Shown here: positions 43,585-55,968 of the stretch, piece by piece
How the letters are laid out: each line of letters begins with the position of its first letter
Position numbering within the stretch: position 1 is the first letter of the stretch
Origin: Zingiber officinale
Lineage: Eukaryota > Streptophyta > Magnoliopsida > Zingiberales > Zingiberaceae
Length of the DNA stretch: 64,000 bases
Assembly (NCBI RefSeq): GCF_018446385.1
Contig: NC_056002.1
Span: 5,009,474-5,073,473 of the forward strand
Reading direction: 5' to 3'
Notes under the pieces: model-generated
What the model saw: only the letters and a program-made list of their open reading frames with translations
Databases searched by the model: none
Told to the model about the DNA's origin: nothing
Position numbers and translations under genes: made by a program

Positions 43585-44770
43585 GTGAAAAAAAGTCAAA
43601 GATTGAGAAATTTTTCCACAACGCTACGAATAATGGATTGAGTAATTAGTGATCAAGTGAAAATGTGTCGACGGTGGCAAGACGTGTTGTTTGGTTAACT
43701 AAAGACACTAATTAATTCATCATCAATTCTGTATTTATTTGTTTGTTTGTTTTCTATAACAAACTAAAAAATTCATCATAAAGTACCATTACGAAGCAAT
43801 TGTATTTCTTAATTGAATCCATGTGCAATCGATTGATATTTTTCCACGGTCCAAAAAAAAAATAAAGACTAATAAATGTAAGACGCTTGTTTAAAGAAAC
43901 AAAAATATCAATTGCCATATATAAAATTCCGAGATATTTCAGTCAAAAAAATGTCGAATCCAAATTTCTCCATTCCTGTCCTCCGTTTTTGGTTTTGATT
44001 GATCGATTAATGTCAACAACGACTCCACTAATTCCATCAATTGTCAACGACAGGACCATGTACTTACTACGTAATCATTGAAGTTGTGTCTATGCCGTAT
44101 CTAAAGGAAGCATCGAGGAAGGAGAGTTGGAGGAGGATCTTACGAGGTCAACTCTTCATGTGAAGATGTCAATTACCATACTGTAGAAATTCAGACATTC
44201 TAAATTTATGTTTGAATGAAAAATCAATTTTTGGAGTAGGGAAAACCTTCTTTTACTACCAAGCACGTTGGTGTTTATTAAACTTAGAGATTCATCCTAT
44301 TTAATATATTTTTAAAATGTCTTCTAAAATTTTACTAATATTAAAATATCTCAAAATATTTTTACTGATAAAATATTGCTCTCGTAAAATCATCATCCAA
44401 ATTTGAATTTTACGAGTGAAATGGACATTGAAAGAAGTCTTTTAATATCAGTGATGCTTGGAGATAATTTTTAAAAATTATAAATCTGTTAGGACATTTT
44501 AAATTATAGTAAAAGATTATCATTTTAGACACAATCTGTTGTTAGATTATGTAAAGAAAGAGAAATCGACTATCAAATAGTTAAAGAGTACCCTAGAAGT
44601 TTTTTTTTTCTTCGAAAATGTGTCAAAATTTAATCCTAGTCTTATTACAGAAAACTTTCGATCATTTTAAAGAACCAATGTTGTGTAGTCAACTTAGAAA
44701 ATAGCTTGATAATATATTTGTATTTCAATGCATATTTAATACAAAAAAATTTAGTGAATTTATTTAAAAG
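43585..44770. other. AT-rich intergenic; nothing identified
   Basis: No ORF above shadow quality and no recognisable repeat. Confidence 0.5.
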
Positions 44771-44772
44771 GA

Positions 44773-45477
44773 CTAGGGGTGTAAATGAATTAAGTCGCTC
44801 ATGAGGTATTCGAAACTCGATTTGATAAAAATTCTTTTGAGCTCGTTTAATGAAATTCGTTAAGATAAATAAATCAAGATCAAACTTCACAATATTCGAT
44901 TCGTTAGCTTATAAACATGTTCGTTAAACTCACGAATCAACTTTTAAATAAAAAATAATAATTTTGATATTAATTTATAAATTTTACACATTACTTATGA
45001 AATAGATAGACAAATATATTGCCCCTAAGGTAAGATTAAGTTGGCTAGTGCAAAGTAGAGTTGCTATCATAGGGTAAGGGTTTGATGAAAAGTCAAGAAA
45101 AAAAACTCTCCTTTGCAATGGTCAACTACAACTTTCCGATTTATCTTTTCATAGATGATCGTGGGGTCGACCGTGTGGGGCCGTTGAGTTGACAGATTCC
45201 ACCTTTTACTACCATATAGATAAATATATTAAATTTATTTATTAGAATAAAATTGTAAATTTTAATAAGAATATTATAATTTTCTCTAAATATATAATTT
45301 AGTTTTTAATGAATATTTAAATTTATAATTTATATTTATTTAGTTCGTTTAGATTCGATAAAAGTTCGAATAAGCTCGTAAGTCATTAATATATTCGTTA
45401 AATAAAATTCGAGTTCGGTTCGATTATAAATGAGCCAAACTAAAATATTAAAGAGTTTGATTCGACTTGAGTCGATT
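44773..45477. mobile_element. Decayed MITE-like element
   Basis: Left AGGGGTGTAAATGAATTAAG and right GACTTGAGTCGATTATACCC are imperfect inverted ends; the interior repeats TTCGTTAAA/GAGTTCG phrases in both orientations. Related phrases occur at 52035-52585. Confidence 0.5.
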
Positions 45478-45947
45478 ATACCCTTAAAAAGAGCATAATG
45501 TAGAAAATGAATTGTTGATGATTAGAAAATAAATAAATTTTCAAGGCTAGAAATTAAATTAGTGCCAAAACTACCCACTTCCTTTTTTTTTCTCAAATTT
45601 CTCTTTTACCCACCTAACTAATAATGAATATTTATAAACTCCCAATAATTAAGGGCCCAATAATAAACACTCAATTAAAATGTCGGGATTCATAATGCAC
45701 AAAAAGATCCTGCTGATGACTACGAAGCTAATAAATTCACACAAAGTTCCAGATCACTAATCTCCGAAATTAGTGAGTTAAGCATATTTTGATGATTAAT
45801 GAGTATATATTTTATCCAAATTATTTTAAAAATTAAAATGCTTTTGAACTTTTCTGCTTATTGTTTGAGCTGTTTCTGTGCCCCCTTTCAGTCTTCAACT
45901 CTTCTCGCTTTAGTCAGTGCGCGCGTGCAAAATTTGAACCCTATCGT

Positions 45948-46187
45948 AGCCGTCCGATCCTGGGTCCAACGCCAAGATGCGTGAAAGGAAGCACTGGCGG
46001 GGCCCTGCGGAGAAAACTGAGCCGCGACAGCCGTCCGATCCTGGGTCCAACGCCAAGATTCGTGAAAGGAAGCACTGGCGGGGCCCTGCGGAGAAAACTG
46101 AGCCGCGATAGCCGTCCGATCCTGGGTCCAACGCCAAGATTCGTGAAAGGAAGCACTGGCGGGGCCCTGCGGAGAAAACTGAGCCGT
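45948..46187. repeat. 81-bp tandem repeat, three near-identical copies
   Basis: Unit starts GCCGTCCGATCCTGGGTCCA at 45949, 46030 and 46111. Copies differ at only a few positions (GATGCG/GATTCG; CGACAG/CGATAG/CGTAGG). About 0.7-0.9 kb upstream of the CRF start codon; promoter or 5' UTR position. Confidence 0.95.
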
Positions 46188-46386
46188 AGGTTCCTCATCT
46201 TCTCCCGTTTCCGTTCGTTATTATTAATGCGCCTGACGCCGTCTTGTTCGTCCCCTTTTATCCTCATTTCCTTCGCTTCGGGGTTTTAGCGGCGGGCAGA
46301 TCGAGAAAGCGAAGAGAGGTTGAGGGAGGGGCGGGCGGCGACAGCGAACGCCGACGAGTTAAGGTTGAGGTTTGGATTCGTGATTT

Positions 46387-46647
46387 ATGTCGTCTGGCGA
46401 TCTCGATCTATTCTCGCACGGTGCCGGAAACTTTGCAGCTTCGAACCAGCGAAGCATCTCTGGCTCCTGCGTCGTCGGTGGGCTCACCTTCTTTCTCTTC
46501 GCCCTCTACGCCACCTCCTCCTTCATATCCTGCGCTCCTTGCGTTCCACTGAAGTGGGAGGGTTCGAAGAGGACGGACTCGATGCGATATACCAGGTTTG
46601 ATTTCTATTATGATTCCTTGATTAGTTGGTTGCCTTCGTCGTCTTAA
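46387..46647 (+). CDS. Short upstream ORF with a hydrophobic segment (uncertain)
   Basis: 86 codons, unknown product. Starts MSSGDLDLFSHGAG; residues about 28-55 (VVGGLTFFLFALYATSSFIS) are hydrophobic enough for a membrane helix and Cys-containing. The reading after residue 71 runs through a CAG|GTTTGA donor-like site (46593), suggesting an exon end; an acceptor-like TGGCTGCAG occurs at 46704. It could be the first exon of a small gene, an upstream ORF in the CRF 5' UTR with an intron, or chance in GC-rich DNA. Confidence 0.3.
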   Translation: MSSGDLDLFSHGAGNFAASNQRSISGSCVVGGLTFFLFALYATSSFISCAPCVPLKWEGSKRTDSMRYTRFDFYYDSLISWLPSSS

Positions 46648-46910
46648 ATAACTTGGTCGGGAAAGTTTCAAGATCTTTGCTTTCGTGGTTTCCATGGCTG
46701 CAGGGTTGGTTTTGGAGTGAAGTACTTTGGGTTTCAGCATAAAAATCTGTGCTTTGTCCTGTTCATCTTCTTGAGAGGAGCCCTTACTTGACAAAGGGAG
46801 CAGCCGAACAACTCCCCCTTTTTGGCTTGCGTTTTCCTCGTTTTTTTTTTCCTTCTTCCTTTGCTTTTTCGTTTTTCGTTCTTGATTCCGTCTTGAGGTT
46901 GAGGAAGACA

Positions 46911-47789
46911 ATGACTGCACTTCGGCACATGCTCGGGAAGCAACCGCATAAGATGGGTAAAAGGAGGGCAAAGAACCAGCAGCAACTCGTCAGATCCGGT
47001 TCCTCCTGTCAGCACGAATCGAAGCGATGGGCAAGAACAATCCGCGTCGTCTTTGACGACCCCGACGCTACTGAATCAAGCGGCGACGAGGGCTTCAGCT
47101 ATTCCTTTCGCAGGAGGAGGGCGATTCACGAGTTCCCGGCTCCTCTGTCTCTCCCTGCTGCTTTCTCGCCGGCCTCGTCGCGGGAAAGCAGCGGGAGGAA
47201 CCGTAAAATCGCCCAAACGCGAAAGCCCCAGCTCAAGTCACTCGGTTCACTGACCTCGTCATCTTCCGCCAGATTTAAGGGGGTCAGGCAGCGGCCGTGG
47301 GGGAAATGGGCGGCGGAGATCCGCGACCCAATCCGCGGTGTTCGCCTCTGGCTCGGCACTTACGACACGGCGGAGGCTGCGGCCGCCGCTTACGCAGCCG
47401 CCGCTCTCCGCTTCCAAGCCGAGAAGAAGAATCTGTCTCGCACTTCCTCCGATACCACTTCATCCTCTGCCTCGACGCGCTACGACGCCATAGGGACCCA
47501 GGATCCGCCTTCCCCGTCGTCCGTGCTCTACCGCCGAGGCGCCCCCGCGAAGGCCTCCATCGTAGTAGAGGAGTCGATCGCGGAGCTCTTCGTGGAGCAA
47601 AGCCTGTCGCTCGCGGAGACAGGCTTAGCATTCGAACCGGACCTCTTTCCTATGGATCAAATGGAACCTGAGCTTCTGCCAACTGATCAGTTCATCGGCT
47701 TCGAAAGCATTCCCATAGACGAAGAAATCACCGGCGACGACTTTCCCAGTCTGGAGATCCTCAATCAATGGATGGATTTTGAGTTCTAA
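46911..47789 (+). CDS. AP2/ERF transcription factor, cytokinin response factor (group VI) type
   Basis: A single-exon 292-residue nuclear DNA-binding protein. Residues about 42-58 ([19 protein letters not shown]) are a CRF domain, the hallmark of ERF group VI/VI-L. A basic/Ser linker follows, then the AP2 domain at about 121-170: [40 protein letters not shown]. The GCC-box-binding Arg and Trp positions are present. An acidic C-terminus ([19 protein letters not shown]) may act in activation. The frame is open from 46749, but the first 54 codons are Phe-rich and unlike ERFs, so I chose the Met at 46911; those at 46926 and 46953 are also possible. Upstream are an 81-bp triplication and a short ORF. 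CRFs act downstream of cytokinin signalling and in stress; which member this is cannot be said. Confidence 0.9.
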   Translation: MTALRHMLGKQPHKMGKRRAKNQQQLVRSGSSCQHESKRWARTIRVVFDDPDATESSGDEGFSYSFRRRRAIHEFPAPLSLPAAFSPASSRESSGRNRKIAQTRKPQLKSLGSLTSSSSARFKGVRQRPWGKWAAEIRDPIRGVRLWLGTYDTAEAAAAAYAAAALRFQAEKKNLSRTSSDTTSSSASTRYDAIGTQDPPSPSSVLYRRGAPAKASIVVEESIAELFVEQSLSLAETGLAFEPDLFPMDQMEPELLPTDQFIGFESIPIDEEITGDDFPSLEILNQWMDFEF

Positions 47790-49503
47790 CGAAGTTGAAA
47801 ATTTTGCAGCGTAATCCCCGTTGACGAACTAGTGCCTGCCGTCTATCAGTCTACAAAAATCCTATTACCCTAATTTTTGTCACCTATAATTTATTATTAT
47901 TATTACTATTACTCCTATCACTATTATCTAGAGAGAGTTTGCTGGAATAGAGGAAGAGTCGTGTTCAATTTTGCAATGTTTGTGAGATTTTCTTGGATTT
48001 TCCCGAAGCTATAAGAGCTGCTCCAAGAAGTTTGTTGCTCTGCCCTCTCTTTTGACTGTAATCGTGACAGTGATCTTCTTGTTGTCAAACCTGGTGCCAA
48101 CTTTGATGTCTTCTCTTTCTCATGCTCACTGTGTGTTATTCTTTAGTAGGAGGCTGGCCGGTGTTCGACTGCTTGTTGCGTACGCTCTTTGCTTCCATTG
48201 CTTTGATGGTCGAAAGTGCTTTGTGCGACGCATTAATAACGCACTGTAAAAGGTGAATCTCGGTCATGGCTCTTAGCTGGCCTCAGGAACCAATTGATAG
48301 AGGTCGTAGTCAAACCTTACTTGATTCACCTTCTGCCGCGTCTCATTCAACTATCGCTGCTTGGCTGAATAGTATGGATTCTTTTCTATTGCGTAGAGTT
48401 GACGTTGGCCTCGAGGTCCCAAGGAGGAACACGCCAAGCAGTTGGCGACAACAGTGTTGGTTATCCAGTGCCGGTCGCCAATGCAGTGGACTTGGTCATG
48501 GCACACCAAGCCGCCGTGCGAGAGGGGCAGCCAAATGTTCAATGAAGTGAAGTAAAGCAAAGATTAGGATATGCCTACTTTAATGGTCCACGAATAAACA
48601 GTACTGCTGAGGAATTTTTAGCAGCCTTTTACCACTCAAAGGATTCACCGAAAGAATCTCTACCAGCAGAGTTCACCAGTGCAGTCATTTTTGCGAGTGT
48701 GAGATAGATTAAAAAAAAAAACAAATTGGCACTAATTTGACTAATTGAAATTATATTAAAACAAGTAGTTTAATTAAAAAAAACTAATTTTTTTTAAGAG
48801 CTGGTGTGTGTCCCGGCGCTGTGGCTGTCGACAGAGTCGTTAAAGGCGTGGAATCGTCCATGCTTATCCTCTGAATTCATGGGCAGCGCACGTCTCCATC
48901 AATTAACGTCGCACTGTACCAGGAGATCGATAGAGGCCGAATAGGGCCACACGTAGCAGGATACGATGACTCATCGTGCAGATAACGAAATCTAGTGCCC
49001 TTTGGATGCATCTGACGCAGCTCGAGCAGCACAGTCACCCTCTTTTATCGGATGGTGGGTGCAGGTAGAAAATAGGAGTGATAGTAGTGGGAGCAGTGAG
49101 TTCCCAGGCTTTAGGAATATCTTTTAATAATAACTTGATAATCTTAATTAATTAACCTACTTTAGAAGCATGCCACTGCCACAGTTCAGCCTTATGGGCC
49201 TGAGGTTTAAAAGAATACCCTAAGTAGAGTTCTGACTAGGACTAACTGAGAGAGAAATGAGTATCTTCGAAACTCATCATGAGTCGGGCCTGATTCAGCT
49301 CGGCCCATTTGCTTATGGCCTGCAAGAGCAATTTTTTTACAGATTTTTTGCACGTAAAGAACGTGATTGGAAGCTTCATTACGCATATATCGTCGCGTCA
49401 AATTAGCTTTGAACGAGGCAAGTTCTTCAGCCATCGTCATTTATTTCCACACGTACACAAGTTCATGATATGAACAGCATTTATTGATCGATACAGGCAC
49501 GAA
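47790..49503. other. Intergenic region between convergent genes
   Basis: 47790-48050 is probably the CRF 3' UTR (AT-rich, with TATTATTATTATTAC). 48266-48560 has overlapping ORFs on both strands that I do not recognise. 49207-49440 (-) has a 77-codon ORF without known motif. No repeat identified. Confidence 0.5.
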
Positions 49504-50497
49504 TCACTCCGCTGCTTGTGAACATGGTCGCTCAATCTACAATCCAGAAAGCCAGGTTTAGGGTTTATATTTGAACAGACAACAAATTAAACCATGTGCA
49601 TTCCGCTACTTAATTACCTTGAAAGTTGCACCCCAAGTGTCTTCGTCCGTTGCTGGCAAAACTGTGACTCTGTTCTTGGGATGCTCGTAGCTCCGTATTC
49701 CAGTGGAAGTCGAGAAGAAACAACCTACTTATTACAATCCCACATTAAAAAACCTTTGAGAAGAAAAAAAAAAATTAAGGTAAAGGACCTGGTGGAAACG
49801 ATGCTAGTGATTGGCCACATGCGCTTCTGAGCACCTCTGTTTCATCTGAGAAAGCTAGGTAGCCATCGACGGTTATTCCCAAGAACAAGGGCACCTTCCC
49901 ATCTTGGTCCTACGCAAATTAGATGGATTAATGTTTTCGATTAGTTAACTGATTGATTTGTGCGTGATTAATTACGGCTGCGGCGAAGACAGTGGAGGTG
50001 ACGCGGTCGAAGACGACGAAGGCGAATTGGCCGACGAGGTGGGCGAGCATTTGGTTCGTTGAGTACGGAGCTCGGTCCCGCAGAGCTCGATAAGCTTCCA
50101 TCACCAGCACAACCTCGCTCGCGTTCTTCGCCAGACCGTAGTGCTGCTTCAGGCTCGGCAGGTTCTCCAGCGTCCCCTTGAACAAGCAATAAATCTCCTC
50201 GTTGACTGCGAACGACCTGAGAATTAAGAAAATTCATCGAATATTGGTTCATTATATTGATCAAACAGATAGAGAGAGAGAGAAGATTGAGCACCTTGGT
50301 TGCAGCAAGGATTGGTTTCTGTGGGTGAAGGCGATCCGTGCGGCTCCGCCGATGTTGAGGGCCATGGAGCAGGGGTTGCTTTGGAGGAAGGCATCAAGAA
50401 GCTTGGTAGCTGTTTGTTTCGGGGTGGGAGTTCGGCTGCCGGCTTGGACGAGCTCCTCCGGTGGGCTGACGACTGCGTCGCTGAAGACTGCAAGCAT
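49504..50497 (-). CDS. DUF3700 aluminium-induced/TSJT1-like protein (YGL and LRDR motifs), five exons
   Basis: Exons on the minus strand: 50497-50295, 50216-49976, 49909-49789, 49724-49618, 49536-49504. All introns are GT-AG; phases join exactly (AG|G, GCC|GAC, G|GT, AAG|ATT), giving 705 nt, 234 residues. The MLAVF start is the family's conserved N-terminus (a glutamine-amidotransferase-like fold). Exon 2 carries YGL (KQHYGLAKN) and LRDR (EAYRALRDRAPYS), then GQFAFVVFD and FAAA; exon 3 gives DQDGKVPLFLG and CGQSLASFPPG; exon 4 GCFFSTSTGIRSYEHP and GATFK. Family members are plant stress/auxin/sugar-responsive proteins of unclear enzymatic activity. Length fits the family (~230-250). It runs towards the CRF gene, about 1.7 kb away. 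No frame damage, so it looks functional. Confidence 0.93.
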
Positions 50498-52030
50498 CTT
50501 CGATTACTTCAACAAAGATATATTAACCCCCTTCGTTTTGGCAATTAAGAGATGCATCGATAGAACTTTATCTTTCATGAATTGGTAGAGAAATAGAGGA
50601 GGGCAAGAACAATAAAGGTGGCATGGACATTGAAGTGACCGCAATGTCCACTAGCTTCTTTTGCTCTCTGGACGGTTTGGGAAAGCGACAAGGGAGGTGG
50701 TTTTAGGAAGGCCAAGTGCAAGAAGAAGAAGGAGCTAGAGAGGCATGGAAGACGTGCAATTGGTGGAGGTGGCTTTGGGAAGATCGATGTCTCCCTGGGC
50801 CCTGGTCCAAATCCTGCGTTTTGATTCAGAGGAGAGCTCCGTTTCGTAACGTAGGTTGCTTAGGGGACGACGACAAGGCCGAGTGAAGCCAAACAGTTGC
50901 TTCCTAAGAGACGTAAAGGCAAAACTGATACATTAATTTTATTTTGTTCGTGTATTCTATTGTTTTATTATCATTCTCGTAAGTTTGTCACAGGGTGTAG
51001 TGCAATGATAAATAAGTTACTGGAGATAATGAGTGTTTAAATTTCATGCATGACACCTAAATCATATTCTTTTGCCTGATTAAAGCAACAATTCATTCAA
51101 AAACCTCTAATCATAAATCTATTTGAACCAATTTAAAAGGTCATCAATTCCCGAGTTATACGTATTCTTGAGAAAAAACTCTTTTCATTCTATAGTTATT
51201 TAACGATGGATTATAAACAGATGATATAATTTATCTCCTATAATTTAGAGTTGAATTATAAAAAACATCTAATATAAATGTAATAATATTTTTCTACCAC
51301 TAACAAATTTAGAAAAGTGTATGGGCAATCTCTGCCGGGCTAATATGATCTATGGTAGCAAATGAGCATATATAGAATCATGACTAATGAGGGGCTAAAG
51401 GTATTAAGGCTTTGTTTTTTTATTATTACCTGAAGTTACGGTGCAGAGGTTAAGTTTTCCAAATAGTTAAACAAACATCTCCGGTTTAAATCTTTAACTA
51501 CAGTATACTGTACACTGTATCTAAAAATATTGACCGCTTGAATAAGTCTCTATCAGGACTTTCTAATTTATTCTAGTAGTCAGTAAGAAATTTTCATCCA
51601 GTGCTTTCCGATTTATCTTGGTGGCTGATAAAAAATTTTTATAGATCAAGCTGATTATTTTTAAATTAGTCCGTTTGAAAAATTAAATACTTAATAGTAC
51701 GGTGATAAAGAGAGGCCCCACCAAAATTAGGTCAAAGCAAGGAAGGCTGACTGACGTGGAGGTTAAAGTCAAGGAAGACATCAAAGACAACCAAGCGAGG
51801 TAGTTATGGCCGGATGGACGACATGCCCGAATGAACGAGCAAGGCCAAGCGGATAAACATAAGACTGTTGAATAACAATTTGCCGAAGATTTTGGGAATT
51901 AGTCGAATTTAAATAAACTAAATTAAATTCACTTATATGTCAAGATGACCTGAGTAGATAATCTTAAGCTGTCAACGGAGGTTGGTTTCTGCTAAATGCT
52001 GAAGGCAGCTCTGTAAATGAACCAAGCGTT
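50498..52030. other. Upstream region of the DUF3700 gene, then AT-rich intergenic
   Basis: 50498-50900 is moderately GC-rich and should hold the promoter/5' UTR. No clear TATA box can be assigned. 50900-52030 has nothing recognisable. Confidence 0.45.
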
Positions 52031-52034
52031 CGTG

Positions 52035-52585
52035 AACAAGTTTGGCGTTCGGCTTGGTAAGAGCTTGTTTATGTTTGTTCAATATACATAAAACTAATTA
52101 AACAAACCAGTTTTAACATCTCGTTAAACTAAACAAACAAGCTTGAACACATATGTGTTCAGCTCGTTAACATTCGTGAACAATATTCGTGAACAATGTT
52201 CGCAAACCATATTCATTAATAAAACTCTTTTAAATATGCTAAATAAAATAAAATAAACAAATAAGTTTGAATTATCAAGCTCAATAAACAATCAAACAAC
52301 TAAAAGTTTTAAACAATCAAACAAGCTTTGAATTGAGAGCTTGATAACATCTAAACGAACCAAGCTCAAGCTAAGCTCGAACCAAGCTCAAGCCAAGCTT
52401 GAATTGAGAGCTTGATAACATCTAAACAAGTCAAGCTCAAGCTCATAAAAAATAAATCAACGCAAGTTTGAATAACTATTTCAAAAGCTTGGTTCATTTT
52501 AAACTTGACTCAGCTCGGTTACCTTATCAAACAAGCTTGAACCCCCCAAAGCTCGGCTTGGCTCGGCTCGTTTACAGCCCTAGGA
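52035..52585. repeat. Repetitive segment of AAGCTC/GAGCTT phrases
   Basis: Iterated TTCGTGAACAA, CAAGCTCAAGC and GAGAGCTTGATAACATCTAAA phrases, ending GGCTCGGCTCGTTTACAGCCC. Resembles the MITE-like sequence at 44773-45477 in style; ends not determined. Confidence 0.5.
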
Positions 52586-52772
52586 AGACTGCACAGTGAT
52601 GGTAGAATGGGCTGAGAGGCCGAGTAGGCAGATCGACCGGGCAGATAGGTCAACGGGATAGTATGGTCAAGCGGACTGAGAGGCCGAGTGCTCGGTCTTA
52701 TAGAGAAGTCGAGTGAATAGTGTGGCCGAGTTACCGAGCGAGCATAGCAACCATGCGGTTGGTCGGGCAGAG
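52586..52772. repeat. GC-rich GGCCGAG/GAGCGAGC repeat, left flank of the CACTA element
   Basis: Repeated GAGAGGCCGAGT and CCGAGCGAGC phrases. Comparable sequence resumes at 58224-58440, so this is probably one older repeat (LTR-like) split by the transposon. Confidence 0.55.
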
Positions 52773-53334
52773 TGACTTTTAACGATGCATTTTAGCGTCG
52801 CCATATGTACGTAAAATGCGTCGCAGAATATTTTGCGACGCAAACACGCGTCGTCGGCATGCGTCGCAACTGGTTCGTATGCAAATGTCAATATGATCTT
52901 TGGCGACGCATTAAGGTACGGGTCGCTAAAGGTTACAACATTTCGCGACGCAAGTATTGGCGACACCTTCTTTTATTACGTCGACAAATGATGTCGTCAA
53001 AGGTGATGTCATTTCACAACACTAATATTGCCGACACCTTCTTTTATGCGTCACGAAAAGGTTATATCATGTCACGACACATGAAATGTGTCACGAAATG
53101 TATTTTTGGTATATTTTTTCTTTAATTATTTGTGACGCAGTCTATGCATTACAAAATATATTGCTCATTCAGTCACAACATCATAATGTGTCTAAAATGC
53201 ATCATAAAAGTGCAATTTACTATTAATTAGTCAAATATTTTTAAAGCATGAACACAACTAGTCAAATATTATCCAAAAGAACATAAGTAGTGAAATGCAC
53301 ATTACATAATATTGCAAAATAAAAAACTACGTCG

Positions 53335-53690
53335 ATGATGGAGACGGGGGAGGTGGTGGAGGAGGTTGAATTGAAGAGCATGTTGGTGGAGGCTGGAATG
53401 AGAAGCCAGGAATGACCTGTTGAAGTTGGTGCAATAATGCTTCAAATTTTTGATGCTACTCACGTATAGTCAGATTCTGTTCATCGATTATTTTTTGCAT
53501 AGTTGCAAATTTTCCATAATCATCATGATGTTTTGAATTGATGTTTGTGGCTCTAGAACCACCCACTACAGATAGTTTAGGTAATTGACCTAAACCCTTC
53601 ACGTAACGAGACCGTGAGCCTAAGACTTGCGTCATAATATTGATATCCTTTGGCTGGTTCACATTATCAACATTAGAGGTAAATACTTCA
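53335..53690 (-). pseudogene. Second CACTA protein (Transposase_24/PttA-like) C-terminal remnant
   Basis: 53662-53456 reads VLGSRSRYVKGLGQLPKLS, then a helical MQKIIDEQNLTIRE; beyond a stop it continues in frame to a Pro-rich end at about 53335. The RSRYVKGLG phrase is typical of En/Spm plant transposase family members that accompany TNP2. Confidence 0.7.
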
Positions 53691-54339
53691 CTTTATGATT
53701 GAGTCAATCGAAGATCTACCATTTCAGTCTAAAAAAAATATTAGAATGAAAAATAATAGATTAATGAATTTAAATTTTATGAATAAATACATCAACAATA
53801 TATAAAAAAATTATAAACAAATAAATCACCAAATATACAAATAAATAACCAAATGTTATTTCATTTTACATTAATTCAATGAAGCAGAAGAAATTATGTG
53901 AAGTACGTATCAATTATATATGCAGACAACACGATCAAAATACAATTGGATCATTAAACAATTAATTATGTATAGATCCTTTGGCTGGATATAGATCCTT
54001 TGGATGGATATAGATACAAATGCTATTTCATTCTACAGATCCTTTGGCTGGATCAAAATACAAATGTTATTTCATTCTACATATCCTTTGGCTGAAAATA
54101 GATATTCATTAAACAATATAATTATGTATAGATATTCATTAAACAAAAATTTTAAAACAAAATATTAAGAAACATGCAAGCACTGTTAACGTAATTAATT
54201 AGTTAAGAGTCAAATAGGTTAAGTAATTTAATGTAAGGGTGGTGTGTGGTGAAGGAATGCCTCATTATCTCAAAGTGTAGTTAAAGATTATTATTATCCA
54301 TCAACTTTTCTTATTCTACATTACTATATATGTATGTAG

Positions 54340-55968
54340 TTAGAGATATATGAAAGGTTTGCTTGAATATGTAACTTTCAACAATAAATACTTACATGTT
54401 TTTCTCGAAGATAATGAATACTTCACTAATTTGATAAATTGACAAAATAATCTTCTCTCTTGAGAACTTAATGTATATGTTGCTGGTGGCTTCTTCCATT
54501 TATTTCCATCTTTGTAGAGATGCAACTCTTTCCTAATCCCCATGTCTTGAAGATCTAGTCTTGCCTTTTCCGTGTCTTTTGATTTTTCTTCTATATTCAA
54601 CAACGTACTGAGAACATTATCATTTACATTCTTCTCGATGTGCATTACATCTAAGTTATGTCGAAGTGGTAAGTGTTGCCAATATTCAAGCTGAAAAAAT
54701 ATGCTCTTTTTCGACTAATTAAGCTTAATGGGAGAACGATTGCGCTTTATACCTCCATATTGCTTATGTTTTTTCGGAATACCAATATGCACATGTTCTA
54801 ACTGAGCTAATATTTCTTTAGCAGTTATTTCACTAGGAGGAGATATCCTTTCCGTCTGACCATCAAATTGTTTGCTTCGTCTCATTGGATCATTTAGAGG
54901 AAGAAAACGTCTATGTCCAATATAAGCGATCTTATTCCTTATGCCTTTTGAAGGAGTTTCATCATTAAAAGTTGGGCATGCTTTATACCCTTTTGTGCTA
55001 CATCCATACATTAAAGCATGCGCAGGGAAATCATTGATGGTCCACAAAACTGCTGCACGCATTAAGAAAGTATGACTACTTATTGCATCTCAAGTATTCA
55101 CACCTTCCCACAATTATTTTAACTCCTCTATAAGTGGCTAACGGAACACATCCATGTCTTTTCCAGGAGATGTCGGTCCAGGTATTAATAAAGACAACAT
55201 CATGTTTTCAGACTTCATACACTTCCAAGGTCGCATGTTATATGGAACAACTATAACAGACCACATACTGTAAACAGTGTTCATCCTGCAAAATGGATCA
55301 AAATCGTCTGTTGCCAAACCAAGATGCACATTTCTAGGTTCCATGCCAAATATTGGAAATTTATCATCAAACATCTTCCAAGCAGAACCATCTGCTGGGT
55401 GTCTTAAAACACCATTCTCTTTTGGTCGCTCAACATCATGCCATCTCATATCTTTTGCGGTATGCCTAGATCTATACAAACACTTTAATCTAGGAGTTAG
55501 GGGAAAGTATTGCATCACCTTTTTTGGTACCTTTTTCCCTTTTGTATTTTTGCCAACCCATTTACTTGAGCCACATATAGGACAATTCTCAAACCCAACA
55601 TTTTCTTTCTAAAAAAGAGCACAATCATGTTCACAGACATGGATTGACTCGTACCCTAGTCCCAATTCACGGAGCTTTCTCTTTGCCTCATAGTGTGAGT
55701 CGGGTAATATTGCTTGAGGAAATGCTTGCTTCAATAACTTAAGTAACATATCAAAAGACTTGTTACTCCACTTGTTGAGTACTTTCACATGCATTAATTT
55801 TACCAAGAAATTAAGTGCCGAGAAATTTACACATCCCGGATATAGTTCTTTTTCAATTTCCTCCAACATATCATCGAAATTCTCAGTTTGGAAATCTTCT
55901 TGTTGAATAGGCTCACTAGATTCTCCAATCTCTACTGGTCTCATCAAATCAGTTAGAACATTCGTCAT
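54340..55968 (-). pseudogene. TNP2-type CACTA transposase (Transposase_21) remnant
   Basis: Four open stretches in family order: 55968-55609 (KLLKQAFPQAILPDSHYEAK, LGLGYESIHVCEHDCALF), 55518-55138 (RSRHTAKDMRWHDVERPKE, GVLRHPADGSAWKMFD, FGMEPRNVHLGLATDDFDPF, LLIPGPTSPGKDMDV), 55062-54715 (LWTINDFPAHALMYGCSTKG, IGHRRFLPLNDPMRR) and 54645-54340 (MHIEKNVNDNVLSTLLNIE, ARLDLQDMGIRKELH, YTLSSQERRLFCQF). Small frameshifts and one gap separate them. A cut-and-paste transposase acting on the CACTA ends; this copy cannot be made intact. Confidence 0.92.

Noticed and set aside
45861-46289. 142-codon ORF (and two antisense ORFs) with internally repeated peptides
   Set aside because: Produced by the 81-bp DNA triplication whose length is a multiple of three; all frames repeat equally and no protein family is recognised.
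46408-46971. 187-codon antisense ORF across the CRF 5' region
   Set aside because: Low-complexity Lys/Glu-rich antisense of the CRF leader; no family recognised.
49207-49440. 77-codon minus-strand ORF downstream of the DUF3700 gene
   Set aside because: No recognisable motif and no splice or context support.
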